DNA of 64,000 nucleotides, from NCBI RefSeq assembly GCF_017315945.1, contig NZ_JAFLWI010000016.1, forward strand, positions 1 through 64,000, written 5' to 3'. The DNA comes from Candidatus Enterococcus courvalinii. Its GTDB lineage: Bacteria; Bacillota; Bacilli; Lactobacillales; Enterococcaceae. Within the stretch, counting starts at the first letter, position 1. Each line of letters starts with the position of its first letter. The notes under the pieces were generated by a model. It was not told the origin of the DNA. It searched no databases and saw only the letters and a list, made by a program, of their open reading frames with translations. A program made the position numbers and the translations under genes. Shown one piece after another: positions 40,465 through 50,375 of the stretch.

Positions 40465-42132
40465 TTGAAAAAAATCAGACCTTTTTTGGTGATTAGTTTG
40501 ATTGCCCTTATTTTTGTTCTTCCACATTTATTTGCACACAAACTGATCCTTGGCGCAGATGCTTCTTTTCATTATAATCGCTTTTATGAAACAGCCCAGC
40601 AAATAAAAAATCATAACTTTCATTACTTTATTTCCATTTATGGATTCCAGCAAAGTGGGCGGATTGTCAATGCTGTTTACGGTCCATTTTTTGCTTATTT
40701 TCAAGGACTGCTTGTCCTGATCTCTGGAAGTTGGTTTCATTACCAAATACTTTCTAATTTTCTTTTATACTTGATAGCTGGTTACTCTATGGTTGCTTTA
40801 TTGAAGTATGCGAAAGTCCAAGATTCGATTGCTGTACCGATTGCTGTCATTTTTATGAGTACTTATTCTATCCAATATTGGGCGATCAACCAAGGATTTA
40901 CTAGCTGGGGAACGGCATTTTTTCCTTTGTGCTTACTACCCATCGTTGATTTTGTCGTTAACAAAAGGTTTCCTTTGAAAAAAGTAGCAGTTTCCATAGC
41001 CTTAATGACCCAGATTCATTTACTTTCAACTATCATGCTTATTTTAATGTATGTACCTTTTTATATAACTTTCTTTTTTTCACAAACAAATCGTGGAAGT
41101 CAATTACTACAGTTTGGAAAATCAAGTTTACTTTACCTCTGCCTCACTGCAAACGTTTGGGCTAGCTTACTGGTTGTCTATACTGGAAATGAAATTTTAG
41201 CGCCATTCATTAATAAGAACATGAGTGAAAAGGCCATTAATCTTGGTGGAAATTATTGGCTACGCTATCCAGGAATCTTTCCTGTCATTTTAGCTGTAGG
41301 CGTTCTTTTACTAATTTTATTCCGAAAAAAACTAACACTCTTTGAGAAATTACTCTTTGGAACAAGTTTGTTCTTCTTACTCCTCTCAACCAATCTGGTG
41401 CCTTGGACGACATTAGTAGCAAAAGGTGTCCCTTTTGTTCGTTTGATTCAATTCCCTTTTCGTTTTTTTGTGCCTTTCACGGTACTATTTTTGCTACTCT
41501 TTGCATTGGTCTCTAGCCATTGGCATTCTCAGAAATGGCTGAAGATAATCGGTACATTCTTGGTGATTATTTGTACTGGACAAACTGTCCAAACGCTCTC
41601 TAGCCACTTAGCACAATGGGAACAAACAAAATTTGTCAGCAGACATACTTATTTATTTGAAAATCAAGCTGCCACGAGAAAAACATTTTTTAACAAGGAT
41701 TTAGAAACCAGTTTGTTTGCTTCTCAAAAAACAACACCAGATTATCTACCAATCTATCAAGCAAATAATGCAAATAAATATGATCGTTATAGCCAAGATA
41801 TTCTAGATAATGAAACAAAATATATCAAGAGTTATTCAAAAGGTGATTTAACTGTTAAATGGAAAAATACTGGAACCGAAACAGTCAAACTACCAATTAT
41901 TGTCTATGATCGAACAAAATTAGTTCGAAATGGCCATACGATCACAGACTATCAATTAACTGATATTGGTACACCAATCATTAAGCAGCACAAAGGTATC
42001 AACAAAGTAACGATTCACTATTCTCCACCGTTCTATTTTTATATTTCTTTTGTCATCTGTCTCGTCACTTGGGGAATCCTATGTTTATCTTCTAGTTATG
42101 AAAAATATACGCTTTGGCGCAAAAGAAAGTAA
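40465..42132 (+). CDS. Polytopic membrane protein, GT-C glycosyltransferase-like
   Basis: A 555-residue protein with roughly 11-12 hydrophobic segments through residue ~365, a soluble domain (~380-510) and a last membrane helix (~520-540). The first loop LGADASFHYNRFYE resembles the acidic loop motif of GT-C lipid-linked-sugar transferases and of the 6-pyruvoyl-tetrahydropterin-synthase-related membrane family. A surface glycan role is my inference. The start is TTG 40465, eight bases after AAAGGAG. Divergent from the sortase across 159 bp. Confidence 0.65.
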   Translation: MKKIRPFLVISLIALIFVLPHLFAHKLILGADASFHYNRFYETAQQIKNHNFHYFISIYGFQQSGRIVNAVYGPFFAYFQGLLVLISGSWFHYQILSNFLLYLIAGYSMVALLKYAKVQDSIAVPIAVIFMSTYSIQYWAINQGFTSWGTAFFPLCLLPIVDFVVNKRFPLKKVAVSIALMTQIHLLSTIMLILMYVPFYITFFFSQTNRGSQLLQFGKSSLLYLCLTANVWASLLVVYTGNEILAPFINKNMSEKAINLGGNYWLRYPGIFPVILAVGVLLLILFRKKLTLFEKLLFGTSLFFLLLSTNLVPWTTLVAKGVPFVRLIQFPFRFFVPFTVLFLLLFALVSSHWHSQKWLKIIGTFLVIICTGQTVQTLSSHLAQWEQTKFVSRHTYLFENQAATRKTFFNKDLETSLFASQKTTPDYLPIYQANNANKYDRYSQDILDNETKYIKSYSKGDLTVKWKNTGTETVKLPIIVYDRTKLVRNGHTITDYQLTDIGTPIIKQHKGINKVTIHYSPPFYFYISFVICLVTWGILCLSSSYEKYTLWRKRK

Positions 42133-42189
42133 CTGTTCAGATAGTTATTGTATCCTTTAACAAGAAGTCCCTCCACATATAAATGCAAC

Positions 42190-42236
42190 AAGTCCTCGTA
42201 TGATAGGTATGTTTCTCAACTACCATACGGGGACTT
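42190..42236. other. Stable hairpin without U-tract
   Basis: AAGTCCTCGTATG (42190-42202) pairs with CATACGGGGACTT (42224-42236) with a single G-U. No U-run follows. It lies 58 bp after the GT-C-like gene and may aid its termination or RNA stability. Confidence 0.4.
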
Positions 42237-42356
42237 ATTGATAAAATTATCTAACTTGAGTAAAAAGTAACAGATACTTTTATGAAAAAGGAATCATTTA
42301 AAGGTGGTAGTAGTTCTTTCATTCTGAAACGAGGGGTGGGAGAATAAGCTCTTCGT

Positions 42357-42632
42357 TTACTTTCTTCGTTTCTTTCCCAAAACAAATAAAACTGCGATAA
42401 TAATCAAAATGATTCCTGCCACAACCAGTTCAACATAAATATTTTCTCCAAGAGATGCGATGGATTGATTTCCTTCACTTTCAACCAACTTTTCTTTACT
42501 AGGTGAGGGATAGCTAGCTGAACTCTCTTCCACCTTCCTCTCTTCAGCTGACTCATCAATCGTTTCTTCTGTTTCTGGAACATAAAATTTCACTTTGCCT
42601 TTTGTATCTGTGGCAATCAATCGCTCATACAT
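42357..42632 (-). CDS. 91-residue C-terminally anchored protein, pilin-tail-like
   Basis: A short protein with no signal peptide. Residues 1-20 (YERLIATDTKGKVKFYVPE) read like the TD.KGKV.F strand of a Cna-B pilin domain. A Ser/Glu/Pro-rich spacer follows, then a membrane helix (~69-85) and a basic end KKRRK, the layout of a cell-wall sorting tail, but there is no LPXTG; the position is held by IASLGENIY. A good ribosome binding site (GGAAGGAGG) precedes the ATG. It may be a genuine tail-anchored protein or the surviving end of a pilin gene; the nearby class C sortase makes the second idea attractive. Confidence 0.6.
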   Translation of the reverse strand: MYERLIATDTKGKVKFYVPETEETIDESAEERKVEESSASYPSPSKEKLVESEGNQSIASLGENIYVELVVAGIILIIIAVLFVLGKKRRK

Positions 42633-42993
42633 TCACTATGCCCCTCCTTCCGATTTATGAAAGCTCTCCTTCGTTCAACTTCTTGCCCTCTTTTTAATTA
42701 ACTACTGTAAAAAATTTACTTGAAAAGAAATCGTTGTTATTTAGAATAAACAATACTACTTTTAAAGCCATAAAATATCTTCTAAACTATGGTCTATCTA
42801 TAAAAAACTGAGATGTTTGACATTCATGATCAATACGTATGTTCCGACAGTGAGCGCTTATCTCCTTATTCCATTTTATAGATTAAACTTATCATACGCA
42901 CAAAAAAAGAAATATCTTTATGCTCATAGATGATCTTTCTTTTTGCGTTCTATAAATAACTTACGAAAAATCAGTGATCCTGAATAATCCTAC
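42633..42993. other. AT-rich gap with no recognised gene
   Basis: About 360 bp upstream of the 91-residue gene. Frames are short and interrupted on both strands. An imperfect hairpin (about 42897-42947; CGCA...TATC with GATC...TGCG arms) is the only structure seen. If the 91-residue protein is a pilin remnant, this is where the lost part would have been, but I see no clear pilin codons left. Confidence 0.3.
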
Positions 42994-43032
42994 AAAAAAA
43001 CTACCGACTAAAATTTTTTAGTCGGTAGTTTT
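42994..43032 (-). terminator. Terminator of the endonuclease-family gene
   Basis: 17-bp stem (42997-43013 with 43016-43032) containing CTACCGACTAAAA, with a run of seven U on the minus strand. Confidence 0.85.
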
Positions 43033-43072
43033 GACAGTTAGATGGTCATCTTTTCATCAACCATATAGTTGT

Positions 43073-43903
43073 TTAAAATGTAGTGATTTCTATCTCAATT
43101 CCAAAATGATCACTAACGATTGGAGCATTTTCCCCGTCAAATACAATTTGATGAGAATAAACAATGCTAGTTTCTGGAACAAAAATATAATCAATTCTTA
43201 GTTTTCGAGTATTCTCTTTCCAACCATCGATTGCTTGCTCTACTGTTGCTTCACCGCTCTTTGTTTTCGCTATGTGATAGCTATCTATTAGCGCAAGTGG
43301 ACTTTTTTCAACAAGTAAATAACCTGCTTCTTGCGCCGGATTATTAAAATCACCAAGTAAGAAAAGTGGGTTATTCTCCGTTAATAATCGCTTTTCTAGC
43401 TGTTGCCATTCAAAAGCAAAACCGGAATTTCCATCCTGCCACCAAGAAAAGTGAGTACTTACGACACAAATTTCTTTTCCTTGGAATAACGTATTTCCAA
43501 TTAGTAGTTTTCTCGTTCGATAATCTTGATAGTTACTTGTTTCAGATACGATAATTGCCTCACTTGCCAAAGGATGTTTTGAAAGTAGCGCGTTTCCTTC
43601 TTCGTAAATATCATAGCCAATATGACTCATGTCCCAACTCCAATAATAGGAGCGTCCTTTCATTGCCAATTTTTTGATTAAACAATAGGCAAAATTATCT
43701 TCATGGATACTTTTTTGTCCACTTACTGAACAAAAATTAACAAGGTCACTCTGAGAAACAACAGCTGACTCCACTAGTTGATTCACTTCTTGTAATGCAA
43801 TGATATCATAGTCTGCTTCCACAATTTTCTCAACTAATTCTTGTAACTTCCGTTCAGCCTCATCTTCTAGCCAACTATGTGTATTTAGTGTGAGCAATTT
43901 CAT
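43073..43903 (-). CDS. Endonuclease/exonuclease/phosphatase family protein
   Basis: A 276-residue Mg-dependent EEP-fold enzyme: LLTLNTHSW, catalytic DIIALQEVNQ, VVSTHFSWW, FLLGDFNNPAQ and the C-terminal VSDHFGIEI with the catalytic Asp-His. No signal peptide, so intracellular. Substrates in this family range from DNA to phospholipids and phosphorylated sugars. It follows the maltose PTS gene by 36 bp on the same strand with no terminator between, so it may be induced with maltose. Confidence 0.82.
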   Translation of the reverse strand: MKLLTLNTHSWLEDEAERKLQELVEKIVEADYDIIALQEVNQLVESAVVSQSDLVNFCSVSGQKSIHEDNFAYCLIKKLAMKGRSYYWSWDMSHIGYDIYEEGNALLSKHPLASEAIIVSETSNYQDYRTRKLLIGNTLFQGKEICVVSTHFSWWQDGNSGFAFEWQQLEKRLLTENNPLFLLGDFNNPAQEAGYLLVEKSPLALIDSYHIAKTKSGEATVEQAIDGWKENTRKLRIDYIFVPETSIVYSHQIVFDGENAPIVSDHFGIEIEITTF

Positions 43904-43939
43904 TTATCTGACTCCTTTTTCATTCCACAAGTATCCACT

Positions 43940-46108
43940 TTAAATGCGGATTGTTCCAACGACTTCATTCGCTTGCACATTTCCAAACCGTGGGATTTCT
44001 AATGTTTCAACCTTATCACTGTTCGTGAAAACAACCATAATCGTTTTTTCTTTACCGGCTTTTTCGATAACATCTAGATTCATTGATGCAAGTTTTGTTC
44101 CTGCAGTAACTGTTTGCCCTTCTTTAACAAAAACTTCAAAAGCCGATTCCGTTAATTCAACTGTATCGATTCCCATATGGATCAAGATTTCAATACCATC
44201 TACCGTTTGTAAGCCCATCGCATGTTTGGTTGGGAAAATACTAATAATCTTCGCATCAACTGGTGCTACCACTGTTTCTTGTGTTGGGATGATTGCTAAT
44301 CCTTCACCCATCATTTTTTGTGAGAACACAGGATCATCAACATCTTCTAGTGCAATCAATTCTCCTGTTGTTACCGCATGAATCGCTTGTTCTTTGCCTA
44401 AAAATGTCGTTTGTGATTCTGTTGAACTTACAAGGTTATTTTTTGGTAAAGGTATAGTTGCACCGGATTGTAATAAATCTTCAATATCAGATTTCAAAAC
44501 ATCCGCTTTTGGTCCATAAACGGCTTGCACCCCATTATCTTTTACAATCAATCCCATTGCGCCAGCACGTTTCCAAGCATCTTCTGCACCGACCTTTTCA
44601 CGATCATTGACGCTCACACGTAAACGAGTCATACATGCGTCTACTTCACTTATATTTTCTTTACCACCTAACAAATGAATGATTTGAATAACTTGTTCAC
44701 TTGCTACACCTTCACCTGCATTTGTTGTCTCTGTTGCATCGCCACCATCATTATCATAGTTTCCATTACGTCCAGGTGTTGCAAAATTGAATTTTTTGAT
44801 TAAAAAGTTTGATAAGAAATAAGTTCCTACACCAAATACTACAACACACAGAACAAAGTTAAGTAAGTCCCCACCTAAACCAGCTTTGATAGCTAGTGGT
44901 GTCCGTGTCAATAACTCAATATTCCCAAAAGAATGTACTCGTAATGGTAAGATATCTGCCATTGCAAAAGCTGCCCCTTGGATAAAAGAATACACGATAT
45001 ATAATGGCATCGCTGCAAACATAAACATAAACTCAAGAGGTTCTGTTACACCTGTCAAGAAAACTGCTAAGGCTGCTGAGAAATACATTGATTTATATTT
45101 TGAGCGTTTGTCAGCATCCACATTACGATACATTGCTAAAGCCAAGCCCATTAAAATACCAGATGAACCAATCATTTGGCCAACTTTAAAACGTGCAGGT
45201 GTCCAATTTTCCAATACAAAGGCGTATTGTGATGTGTCACCAGCATCTTTAAGGTTAACTAAGTCCGTTGCCCAAGCAAGCCATAATGGATCTTGACCAA
45301 ATACTTGTGTTCCAGCTTGTGCACCAGATAGAATTTCATACGTTCCACCCAATTGTGTGTAATTGATTGGAATCGTTAACATATGATGCAATCCAAAAGG
45401 TAAAAGTAATCGTTCAAGTGTTCCGTACAAGAACGGTGCTAAAATTGGTGCACTATCTTGTGATTGGGCGATCCACAAGCCAAAGTTATTAATTCCTGCT
45501 TGGATATTTGGCCATACAATAGCAAGAATCAAAGCAACAATCGTTGACCATAAGATCACAACAAATGGGACAAAGCGTTTCCCATTGAAAAATGATAATG
45601 CATCAGGTAATTTTCGATAATTGTAATATTTATTGTAAGCCATCGCTCCAACGAATCCGGCGATAATCCCAACAAAAACACCCATATTTAAAGCTGGTGA
45701 CTCTAAAACGCTGGTAAAGAATCCTTTAACCATGATTTTCGTACCAAATAAGGTATGTGTAAATGCTTCTTCATTCGCTAACATATCCGCAGTAACACCA
45801 AAAATTGCTCCAGTGATTCGATTGATTAATACAAATGAAATCCCTGCAGCAAATGCTCCTCCTGCACGATCTTTTGCCCAACTACCTCCAATGGCTAGTG
45901 CAAATAAAAGATGTAGATTTCCAATAATTGCCCAACCAATGCTCTCAACCACGCCACCTGTTGTAACTAACGGTGCAAAATCTGGATTGATCAGAGGTAG
46001 TGATTTCCCAATACTAATCATTAACCCTGCAGCTGGCATAACTGCAACAACAACCATTAATGCTTTACCGAATTTTTGCCAAAATTCAAAACTAAATAAT
46101 TTCTTCAT
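43940..46108 (-). CDS. malT: Maltose PTS EIICBA
   Basis: A 722-residue three-domain PTS permease: IIC (~1-430, about ten membrane helices, GVTEPLEFMFMF), IIB (~470-550, phospho-Cys in DACMTRLRV) and IIA (~580-722, phospho-His in EILIHMGIDTVEL). It is divergent from maltose phosphorylase exactly as malT is in E. faecalis, so it should import maltose as maltose 6'-phosphate. A MalR-type operator lies between its promoter and start codon. Shine-Dalgarno AAAGGAGAG. Confidence 0.9.
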   Translation of the reverse strand: MKKLFSFEFWQKFGKALMVVVAVMPAAGLMISIGKSLPLINPDFAPLVTTGGVVESIGWAIIGNLHLLFALAIGGSWAKDRAGGAFAAGISFVLINRITGAIFGVTADMLANEEAFTHTLFGTKIMVKGFFTSVLESPALNMGVFVGIIAGFVGAMAYNKYYNYRKLPDALSFFNGKRFVPFVVILWSTIVALILAIVWPNIQAGINNFGLWIAQSQDSAPILAPFLYGTLERLLLPFGLHHMLTIPINYTQLGGTYEILSGAQAGTQVFGQDPLWLAWATDLVNLKDAGDTSQYAFVLENWTPARFKVGQMIGSSGILMGLALAMYRNVDADKRSKYKSMYFSAALAVFLTGVTEPLEFMFMFAAMPLYIVYSFIQGAAFAMADILPLRVHSFGNIELLTRTPLAIKAGLGGDLLNFVLCVVVFGVGTYFLSNFLIKKFNFATPGRNGNYDNDGGDATETTNAGEGVASEQVIQIIHLLGGKENISEVDACMTRLRVSVNDREKVGAEDAWKRAGAMGLIVKDNGVQAVYGPKADVLKSDIEDLLQSGATIPLPKNNLVSSTESQTTFLGKEQAIHAVTTGELIALEDVDDPVFSQKMMGEGLAIIPTQETVVAPVDAKIISIFPTKHAMGLQTVDGIEILIHMGIDTVELTESAFEVFVKEGQTVTAGTKLASMNLDVIEKAGKEKTIMVVFTNSDKVETLEIPRFGNVQANEVVGTIRI

Positions 46109-46120
46109 GTTCTCTCTCCT

Positions 46121-46138
46121 TTGCGCAATCGGTTTCGC
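46121..46138 (-). promoter_or_regulatory. MalR operator O1, downstream of the malT promoter
   Basis: TGCGCAATCGGTTTCGCT, an imperfect copy of the operator at 46340. It lies between the malT transcription start (about 46142) and the malT start codon, where a bound repressor would block elongation. Confidence 0.7.
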
Positions 46139-46147
46139 TACATTGCC

Positions 46148-46176
46148 ATTATAGCTTGGGTTTTATTTTTTGTAAA
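46148..46176 (-). promoter_or_regulatory. malT promoter
   Basis: On the minus strand: -35 TTTACA (46171-46176), 17-base spacer, -10 TATAAT (46148-46153). Confidence 0.75.
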
Positions 46177-46333
46177 TGCTTTATTTTTAATCAGCAACAA
46201 AAAAATTTTTCCTACTTCTAACAGCTCTTTTTTGTTTATCACGTTGGCTTTTCTAAAAAAACGTAAGCACTCCGTATTTAGCCCTTCATCTTGTCCTCCG
46301 TTCAAAATAAAAAGATTTCTTGAATTATTTTTA

Positions 46334-46363
46334 TTGACTAACGCAATCGGTTGCGTTTATTAT
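46334..46363 (+). promoter_or_regulatory. malP promoter with MalR operator filling the spacer
   Basis: -35 TTGACT (46334-46339), -10 TATTAT (46358-46363). The 18 bases between them, 46340-46357, are exactly the palindrome AACGCAATCGGTTGCGTT, a LacI-family-type operator. Repressor and RNA polymerase binding would be mutually exclusive. The malP start codon is 35 bp further on. Confidence 0.8.
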
Positions 46364-46398
46364 GGACGTATCAATATGAATTAACTAGGAGGCAAATC

Positions 46399-48693
46399 AT
46401 GAAACAAATCAAACGTCTTTTTCAAATCGACCCATGGAAAATCAAAACAAATCAATTAAACAAAAATGAACTACGACTACAAGAATCCCTCACAAGTATC
46501 GGAAATGGCTACATGGGTATGCGTGGTAACTTTGAAGAAAGTTATTCTGGCGATCACCATCAAGGAACTTATCTTGCAGGAGTTTGGTATCCAGACAAAA
46601 CTCGAGTTGGCTGGTGGAAAAATGGCTATCCAGAATACTTTGGTAAAGTAATCAATGCTGTGAACTTTATCGCGATAGACTTATTTATCGATGAGCAACC
46701 TGTCGACTTAGCGATCCACCAGCCAGAAGATTTTTATCTAGAATTAGATATGAAGAACGGACTATTATCACGCCAATTTACAATCACTACTGACACAAAT
46801 AAAGTACGCTTTTCTTTCGAGCGTTTTCTAAGTATTTCTAAAAAAGAAGCTGCGTTTATCCACTTGACTGTTGAAATGCTTGAAGGCACAGGCACGATCG
46901 AGCTTCGTTCAAAATTAGACGGAGATGTTCAAAATGAAGATAGCAATTATGAAGAACATTTTTGGCTACCAATCGCCGTTGGTTCAAAAGATGGTATCGG
47001 TTATTTAACGACTGAAACAATCCCTAATAACTTTGGAATCGAAACTTTTACCGTTACTTCTGCCGTTCGCCATTTAATTGACGGTGAACCAACTCTGCCA
47101 ACATATGAAGAAACTAAATTGACATTATCTGCAACATTTACCAAAACATTACAAGCTGGCGAATCGTTCACGATTGATAAAGAAGTCGTTGTTTTAACCA
47201 GCCGTGATGTCGAAAAAGAAAAGCAAGTTCCACAAGCAATGGAGATGCTTAATCAACTTGATCAAACATATGCACAAGAAAAAGCAGATCAAACAGCAGC
47301 TTGGGCAAAACGTTGGGAATTGGCTGATGTCATTATCAAAGGTGATGATGAAGCACAACAAGGAATCCGCTTCAATCTTTTCCAACTATTTTCAACTTAT
47401 TATGGAGAAGATCAACGATTGAATATCGGTCCAAAAGGATTTACTGGTGAAAAATATGGCGGCGCAACTTATTGGGACACGGAGGCTTATGCTGTACCAC
47501 TTTATTTAGCTTTAGCCAAACCAGAAGTAACAAAAAATCTTTTGAAATACCGTCACAACCAATTGCCACAAGCCATTCACAACGCACAACAACAAGGACT
47601 AAAAGGCGCACTTTATCCAATGGTTACCTTCACAGGTGTCGAATGCCACAATGAATGGGAAATTACTTTTGAAGAGATCCATCGAAATGGCGCGATTGCT
47701 TATGCCATTTATAACTATACAAATTATACCGGCGATCAAGAATACCTGAAAAAAGAAGGTCTGGAAGTCTTAGCTGAAATCGCACGTTTCTGGGCAGATC
47801 GTGTTCATTTTTCAAAACGACAAAATAAATACATGATTCACGGAGTTACTGGACCAAACGAATATGAAAATAACATCAATAACAATTGGTACACGAACAC
47901 GATTGCTGCTTGGGTCTTACGTTATACAGCTGAAAAATATTCTGAGTTCGAAAAAGAAGCAACTATCACAATTTCGGACGAAGAATTAGCGAAATGGACA
48001 GAAATCGCCGCAAATATGTACTTCCCAACAGATCAAGAATTAGGAATTTTTGTACAACACGATACTTTCCTAGATAAAGATCTACAACCAGTAGCAGAGC
48101 TTTCTCAAAGTGATCTACCTTTGAATCAACATTGGTCTTGGGATAAAATTTTGCGTTCTTGCTTCATCAAGCAGGCGGATGTTTTACAAGGAATCTATTT
48201 CTTCAATGACCAATTCACAACTGAAGAAAAGCGTCGTAACTTTGATTTTTATGAACCCATGACTGTTCACGAATCTTCCCTTTCTCCAAGTATCCATGCC
48301 ATTTTGGCTGCAGAGTTAGGCATGGAAGAAAAGGCGGTTGAAATGTACCAACGTACCGCACGTTTAGATTTAGATAATTATAATAACGATACCGAAGATG
48401 GACTTCACATTACTTCAATGACCGGCAGCTGGTTAGCCATTGTGCAAGGATTTGCGCAAATGAAAACAGACCACGAAACATTGAGTTTTGCACCATTCTT
48501 ACTTAAAACTTGGGAAGCCTATTCTTTCCATATCAACTATCGGAATCGTTTGATCTCTGTCGTTGTTGATAATAATCAAGTCACTTTCACTTTATTAGAA
48601 GGCGAACCTTTCAGTTTCGTTGTCTATAACCAAACCTATGAATTAGCAAATACATTATCTCTACCGCTTAGAAAGGAAGATGAACATGTTTAA
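46399..48693 (+). CDS. malP: Maltose phosphorylase (GH65)
   Basis: A 764-residue GH65 phosphorylase, normal for the family, splitting maltose or its 6'-phosphate with inorganic phosphate to beta-glucose 1-phosphate plus glucose or glucose 6-phosphate. The acid catalyst Glu lies in [20 protein letters not shown] and DTEAY are typical. In enterococci the PTS-imported maltose 6'-phosphate is the likely substrate. ATG 46399 follows AGGAGG. First gene of malP-pgmB-malM-malR; the stop overlaps the next start. Confidence 0.92.
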   Translation: MKQIKRLFQIDPWKIKTNQLNKNELRLQESLTSIGNGYMGMRGNFEESYSGDHHQGTYLAGVWYPDKTRVGWWKNGYPEYFGKVINAVNFIAIDLFIDEQPVDLAIHQPEDFYLELDMKNGLLSRQFTITTDTNKVRFSFERFLSISKKEAAFIHLTVEMLEGTGTIELRSKLDGDVQNEDSNYEEHFWLPIAVGSKDGIGYLTTETIPNNFGIETFTVTSAVRHLIDGEPTLPTYEETKLTLSATFTKTLQAGESFTIDKEVVVLTSRDVEKEKQVPQAMEMLNQLDQTYAQEKADQTAAWAKRWELADVIIKGDDEAQQGIRFNLFQLFSTYYGEDQRLNIGPKGFTGEKYGGATYWDTEAYAVPLYLALAKPEVTKNLLKYRHNQLPQAIHNAQQQGLKGALYPMVTFTGVECHNEWEITFEEIHRNGAIAYAIYNYTNYTGDQEYLKKEGLEVLAEIARFWADRVHFSKRQNKYMIHGVTGPNEYENNINNNWYTNTIAAWVLRYTAEKYSEFEKEATITISDEELAKWTEIAANMYFPTDQELGIFVQHDTFLDKDLQPVAELSQSDLPLNQHWSWDKILRSCFIKQADVLQGIYFFNDQFTTEEKRRNFDFYEPMTVHESSLSPSIHAILAAELGMEEKAVEMYQRTARLDLDNYNNDTEDGLHITSMTGSWLAIVQGFAQMKTDHETLSFAPFLLKTWEAYSFHINYRNRLISVVVDNNQVTFTLLEGEPFSFVVYNQTYELANTLSLPLRKEDEHV

Positions 48694-49351
48694 GGGCGTT
48701 TTATTCGACCTAGACGGTGTTATTACTGATACAGCTGAGTATCACTACCACGCTTGGAAAAAACTTGGTGAAGAAATCGGTATTTCAATTGACCGCCGAT
48801 TCAACGAACAATTGAAAGGCGTTAGCCGTGAAGACTCTTTAACTTTAATGCTACGTTATGGAAATAAAGAGAACGATTTTACAGCCGAAGAATTTGCTGA
48901 ACTAGCTCAAAGAAAAAACGATTATTACTTGGAAATGATTCAAGCAATCACCCCCAGTGATGTTTATCCGGGAATTTTAGAACTACTTACAGATTTAAAA
49001 ACAGCCAATTTTAAAATTGCTCTTGCTTCCGCAAGTAAAAATGGGCCTTTTCTACTCCGAAAAATGAATTTAACTTCTTATTTCGATGCAATCGCGGATC
49101 CTGCGAAAATTGCTCATGGTAAGCCAGCACCGGATATTTTTCTGCTAGCAGCTAAAGAAGTAGGTTTAACAACAAAAGACTGCATTGGTATTGAAGACGC
49201 GCGTGCCGGAATCCAAGCAATCATGGCAAGTGGTGCTCAACCTGTGGGCGTTGGTCAAAAGAAAGATCTTGGTGAAAACATCCCGATCGTTCCTGACACA
49301 ACTGTATTAACGCTAACCTATCTTAAAAAAGTGTGGCGAGAACATGAATAA
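48686..49351 (+). CDS. pgmB: Beta-phosphoglucomutase
   Basis: A 221-residue HAD-superfamily mutase converting beta-glucose 1-phosphate to glucose 6-phosphate. Nucleophile Asp8 and general acid Asp10 are in FDLDGV; substrate motifs [15 protein letters not shown] and [11 protein letters not shown] match PgmB. ATG 48686 is spaced well from AAAGGA; an ATG two codons upstream is less likely. It overlaps malP by 8 bp and malM by 8 bp, indicating tight coupling. Confidence 0.92.
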   Translation: MFKGVLFDLDGVITDTAEYHYHAWKKLGEEIGISIDRRFNEQLKGVSREDSLTLMLRYGNKENDFTAEEFAELAQRKNDYYLEMIQAITPSDVYPGILELLTDLKTANFKIALASASKNGPFLLRKMNLTSYFDAIADPAKIAHGKPAPDIFLLAAKEVGLTTKDCIGIEDARAGIQAIMASGAQPVGVGQKKDLGENIPIVPDTTVLTLTYLKKVWREHE

Positions 49352-50351
49352 ATCGAACATCCTTGTTACGCCAATTACTCACAATTTAAAAAAAATCACT
49401 TTGAAGAACGACTTTTTAACAGTCGTTCTTCTCAATTATGGTGCTCGTCTTCATCAACTATTTGCGCCAGACAAAGATGGAAACGTTGAAAACATCTTAC
49501 TAAGTTATGATAACTATGAAGATGTTTTAACTGACAAAAGTTTTTTTGGTGCAACTGTCGGCCCTGTCGCGGGGAGAATCCGCGACGGCAAATGGAAAAA
49601 TCATCAACTTGAAAAAAACAACGGCACACATCACATTCACGGCGGAACAAACGGCTGGTCTTTTCAATATTGGGAAATTGAAATTTTTAAAGAACCTGAT
49701 GCAATCGGCGTTGTCTTTTACTTAAACGATACTTTTTCTGGTTATCCAGGCCCGATAAAAGCTACCATAACGTATCGTTTACAAAACAACCAGCTTCAAA
49801 TGACCACTAAAACAACTAGTAATGTGACTACTATTACGAATCCAACTAACCATGCGTATTTCAATCTGTCAGGGAACGGGCAAAGGGATATTTTAACGCA
49901 TTCTCTGACTTTAAATACGTTAGGAATGTTGGAGCTAGACTCTGAAAAATTACCTACAGGAAACTTGCTCGAAGAAAACGATTTACGTATAAACTTCAAA
50001 AAAACGAACTCGATAAAACAAATTCTCGATGTTTATCCAGTTGGTTTAGATGATGTTTTTTTATTACGTTATCCCAAAGTAACTAAACCTTCACTTCTTC
50101 TGGAAGAAAAAGAATCAGGTAGACAGATGTCTGTAGCAACTTCTAACAAAAGTGTGGTATTATTTTCTACGACTGGTTTTCATGCTGATTTTAAGTTGAA
50201 TGGTCAGAAAATGCATTCAAACTACGGATTAGCTATTGAACCACAGGAAGCACCCGACATCGTTCACTTTCCAGAATGGGGTTCGATCACACTGCATCCT
50301 GGACAAGAACGTATTACTCAAACAACTTATCAATTCATGACTACTTCATAG
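49344..50351 (+). CDS. malM: Aldose 1-epimerase of the maltose operon
   Basis: A 335-residue mutarotase. Visible motifs: [21 protein letters not shown] with a substrate His, [12 protein letters not shown] with the catalytic His, and IEPQEAPD with the catalytic Glu. It would interconvert glucose or glucose 6-phosphate anomers made by MalP. It overlaps pgmB by 8 bp and precedes malR by 24 bp. Distinct in sequence from the galM paralogue at 18465. Confidence 0.88.
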   Translation: MNKSNILVTPITHNLKKITLKNDFLTVVLLNYGARLHQLFAPDKDGNVENILLSYDNYEDVLTDKSFFGATVGPVAGRIRDGKWKNHQLEKNNGTHHIHGGTNGWSFQYWEIEIFKEPDAIGVVFYLNDTFSGYPGPIKATITYRLQNNQLQMTTKTTSNVTTITNPTNHAYFNLSGNGQRDILTHSLTLNTLGMLELDSEKLPTGNLLEENDLRINFKKTNSIKQILDVYPVGLDDVFLLRYPKVTKPSLLLEEKESGRQMSVATSNKSVVLFSTTGFHADFKLNGQKMHSNYGLAIEPQEAPDIVHFPEWGSITLHPGQERITQTTYQFMTTS

Positions 50352-50375
50352 TTACAAGAAAGGCGTGGCAAAATA

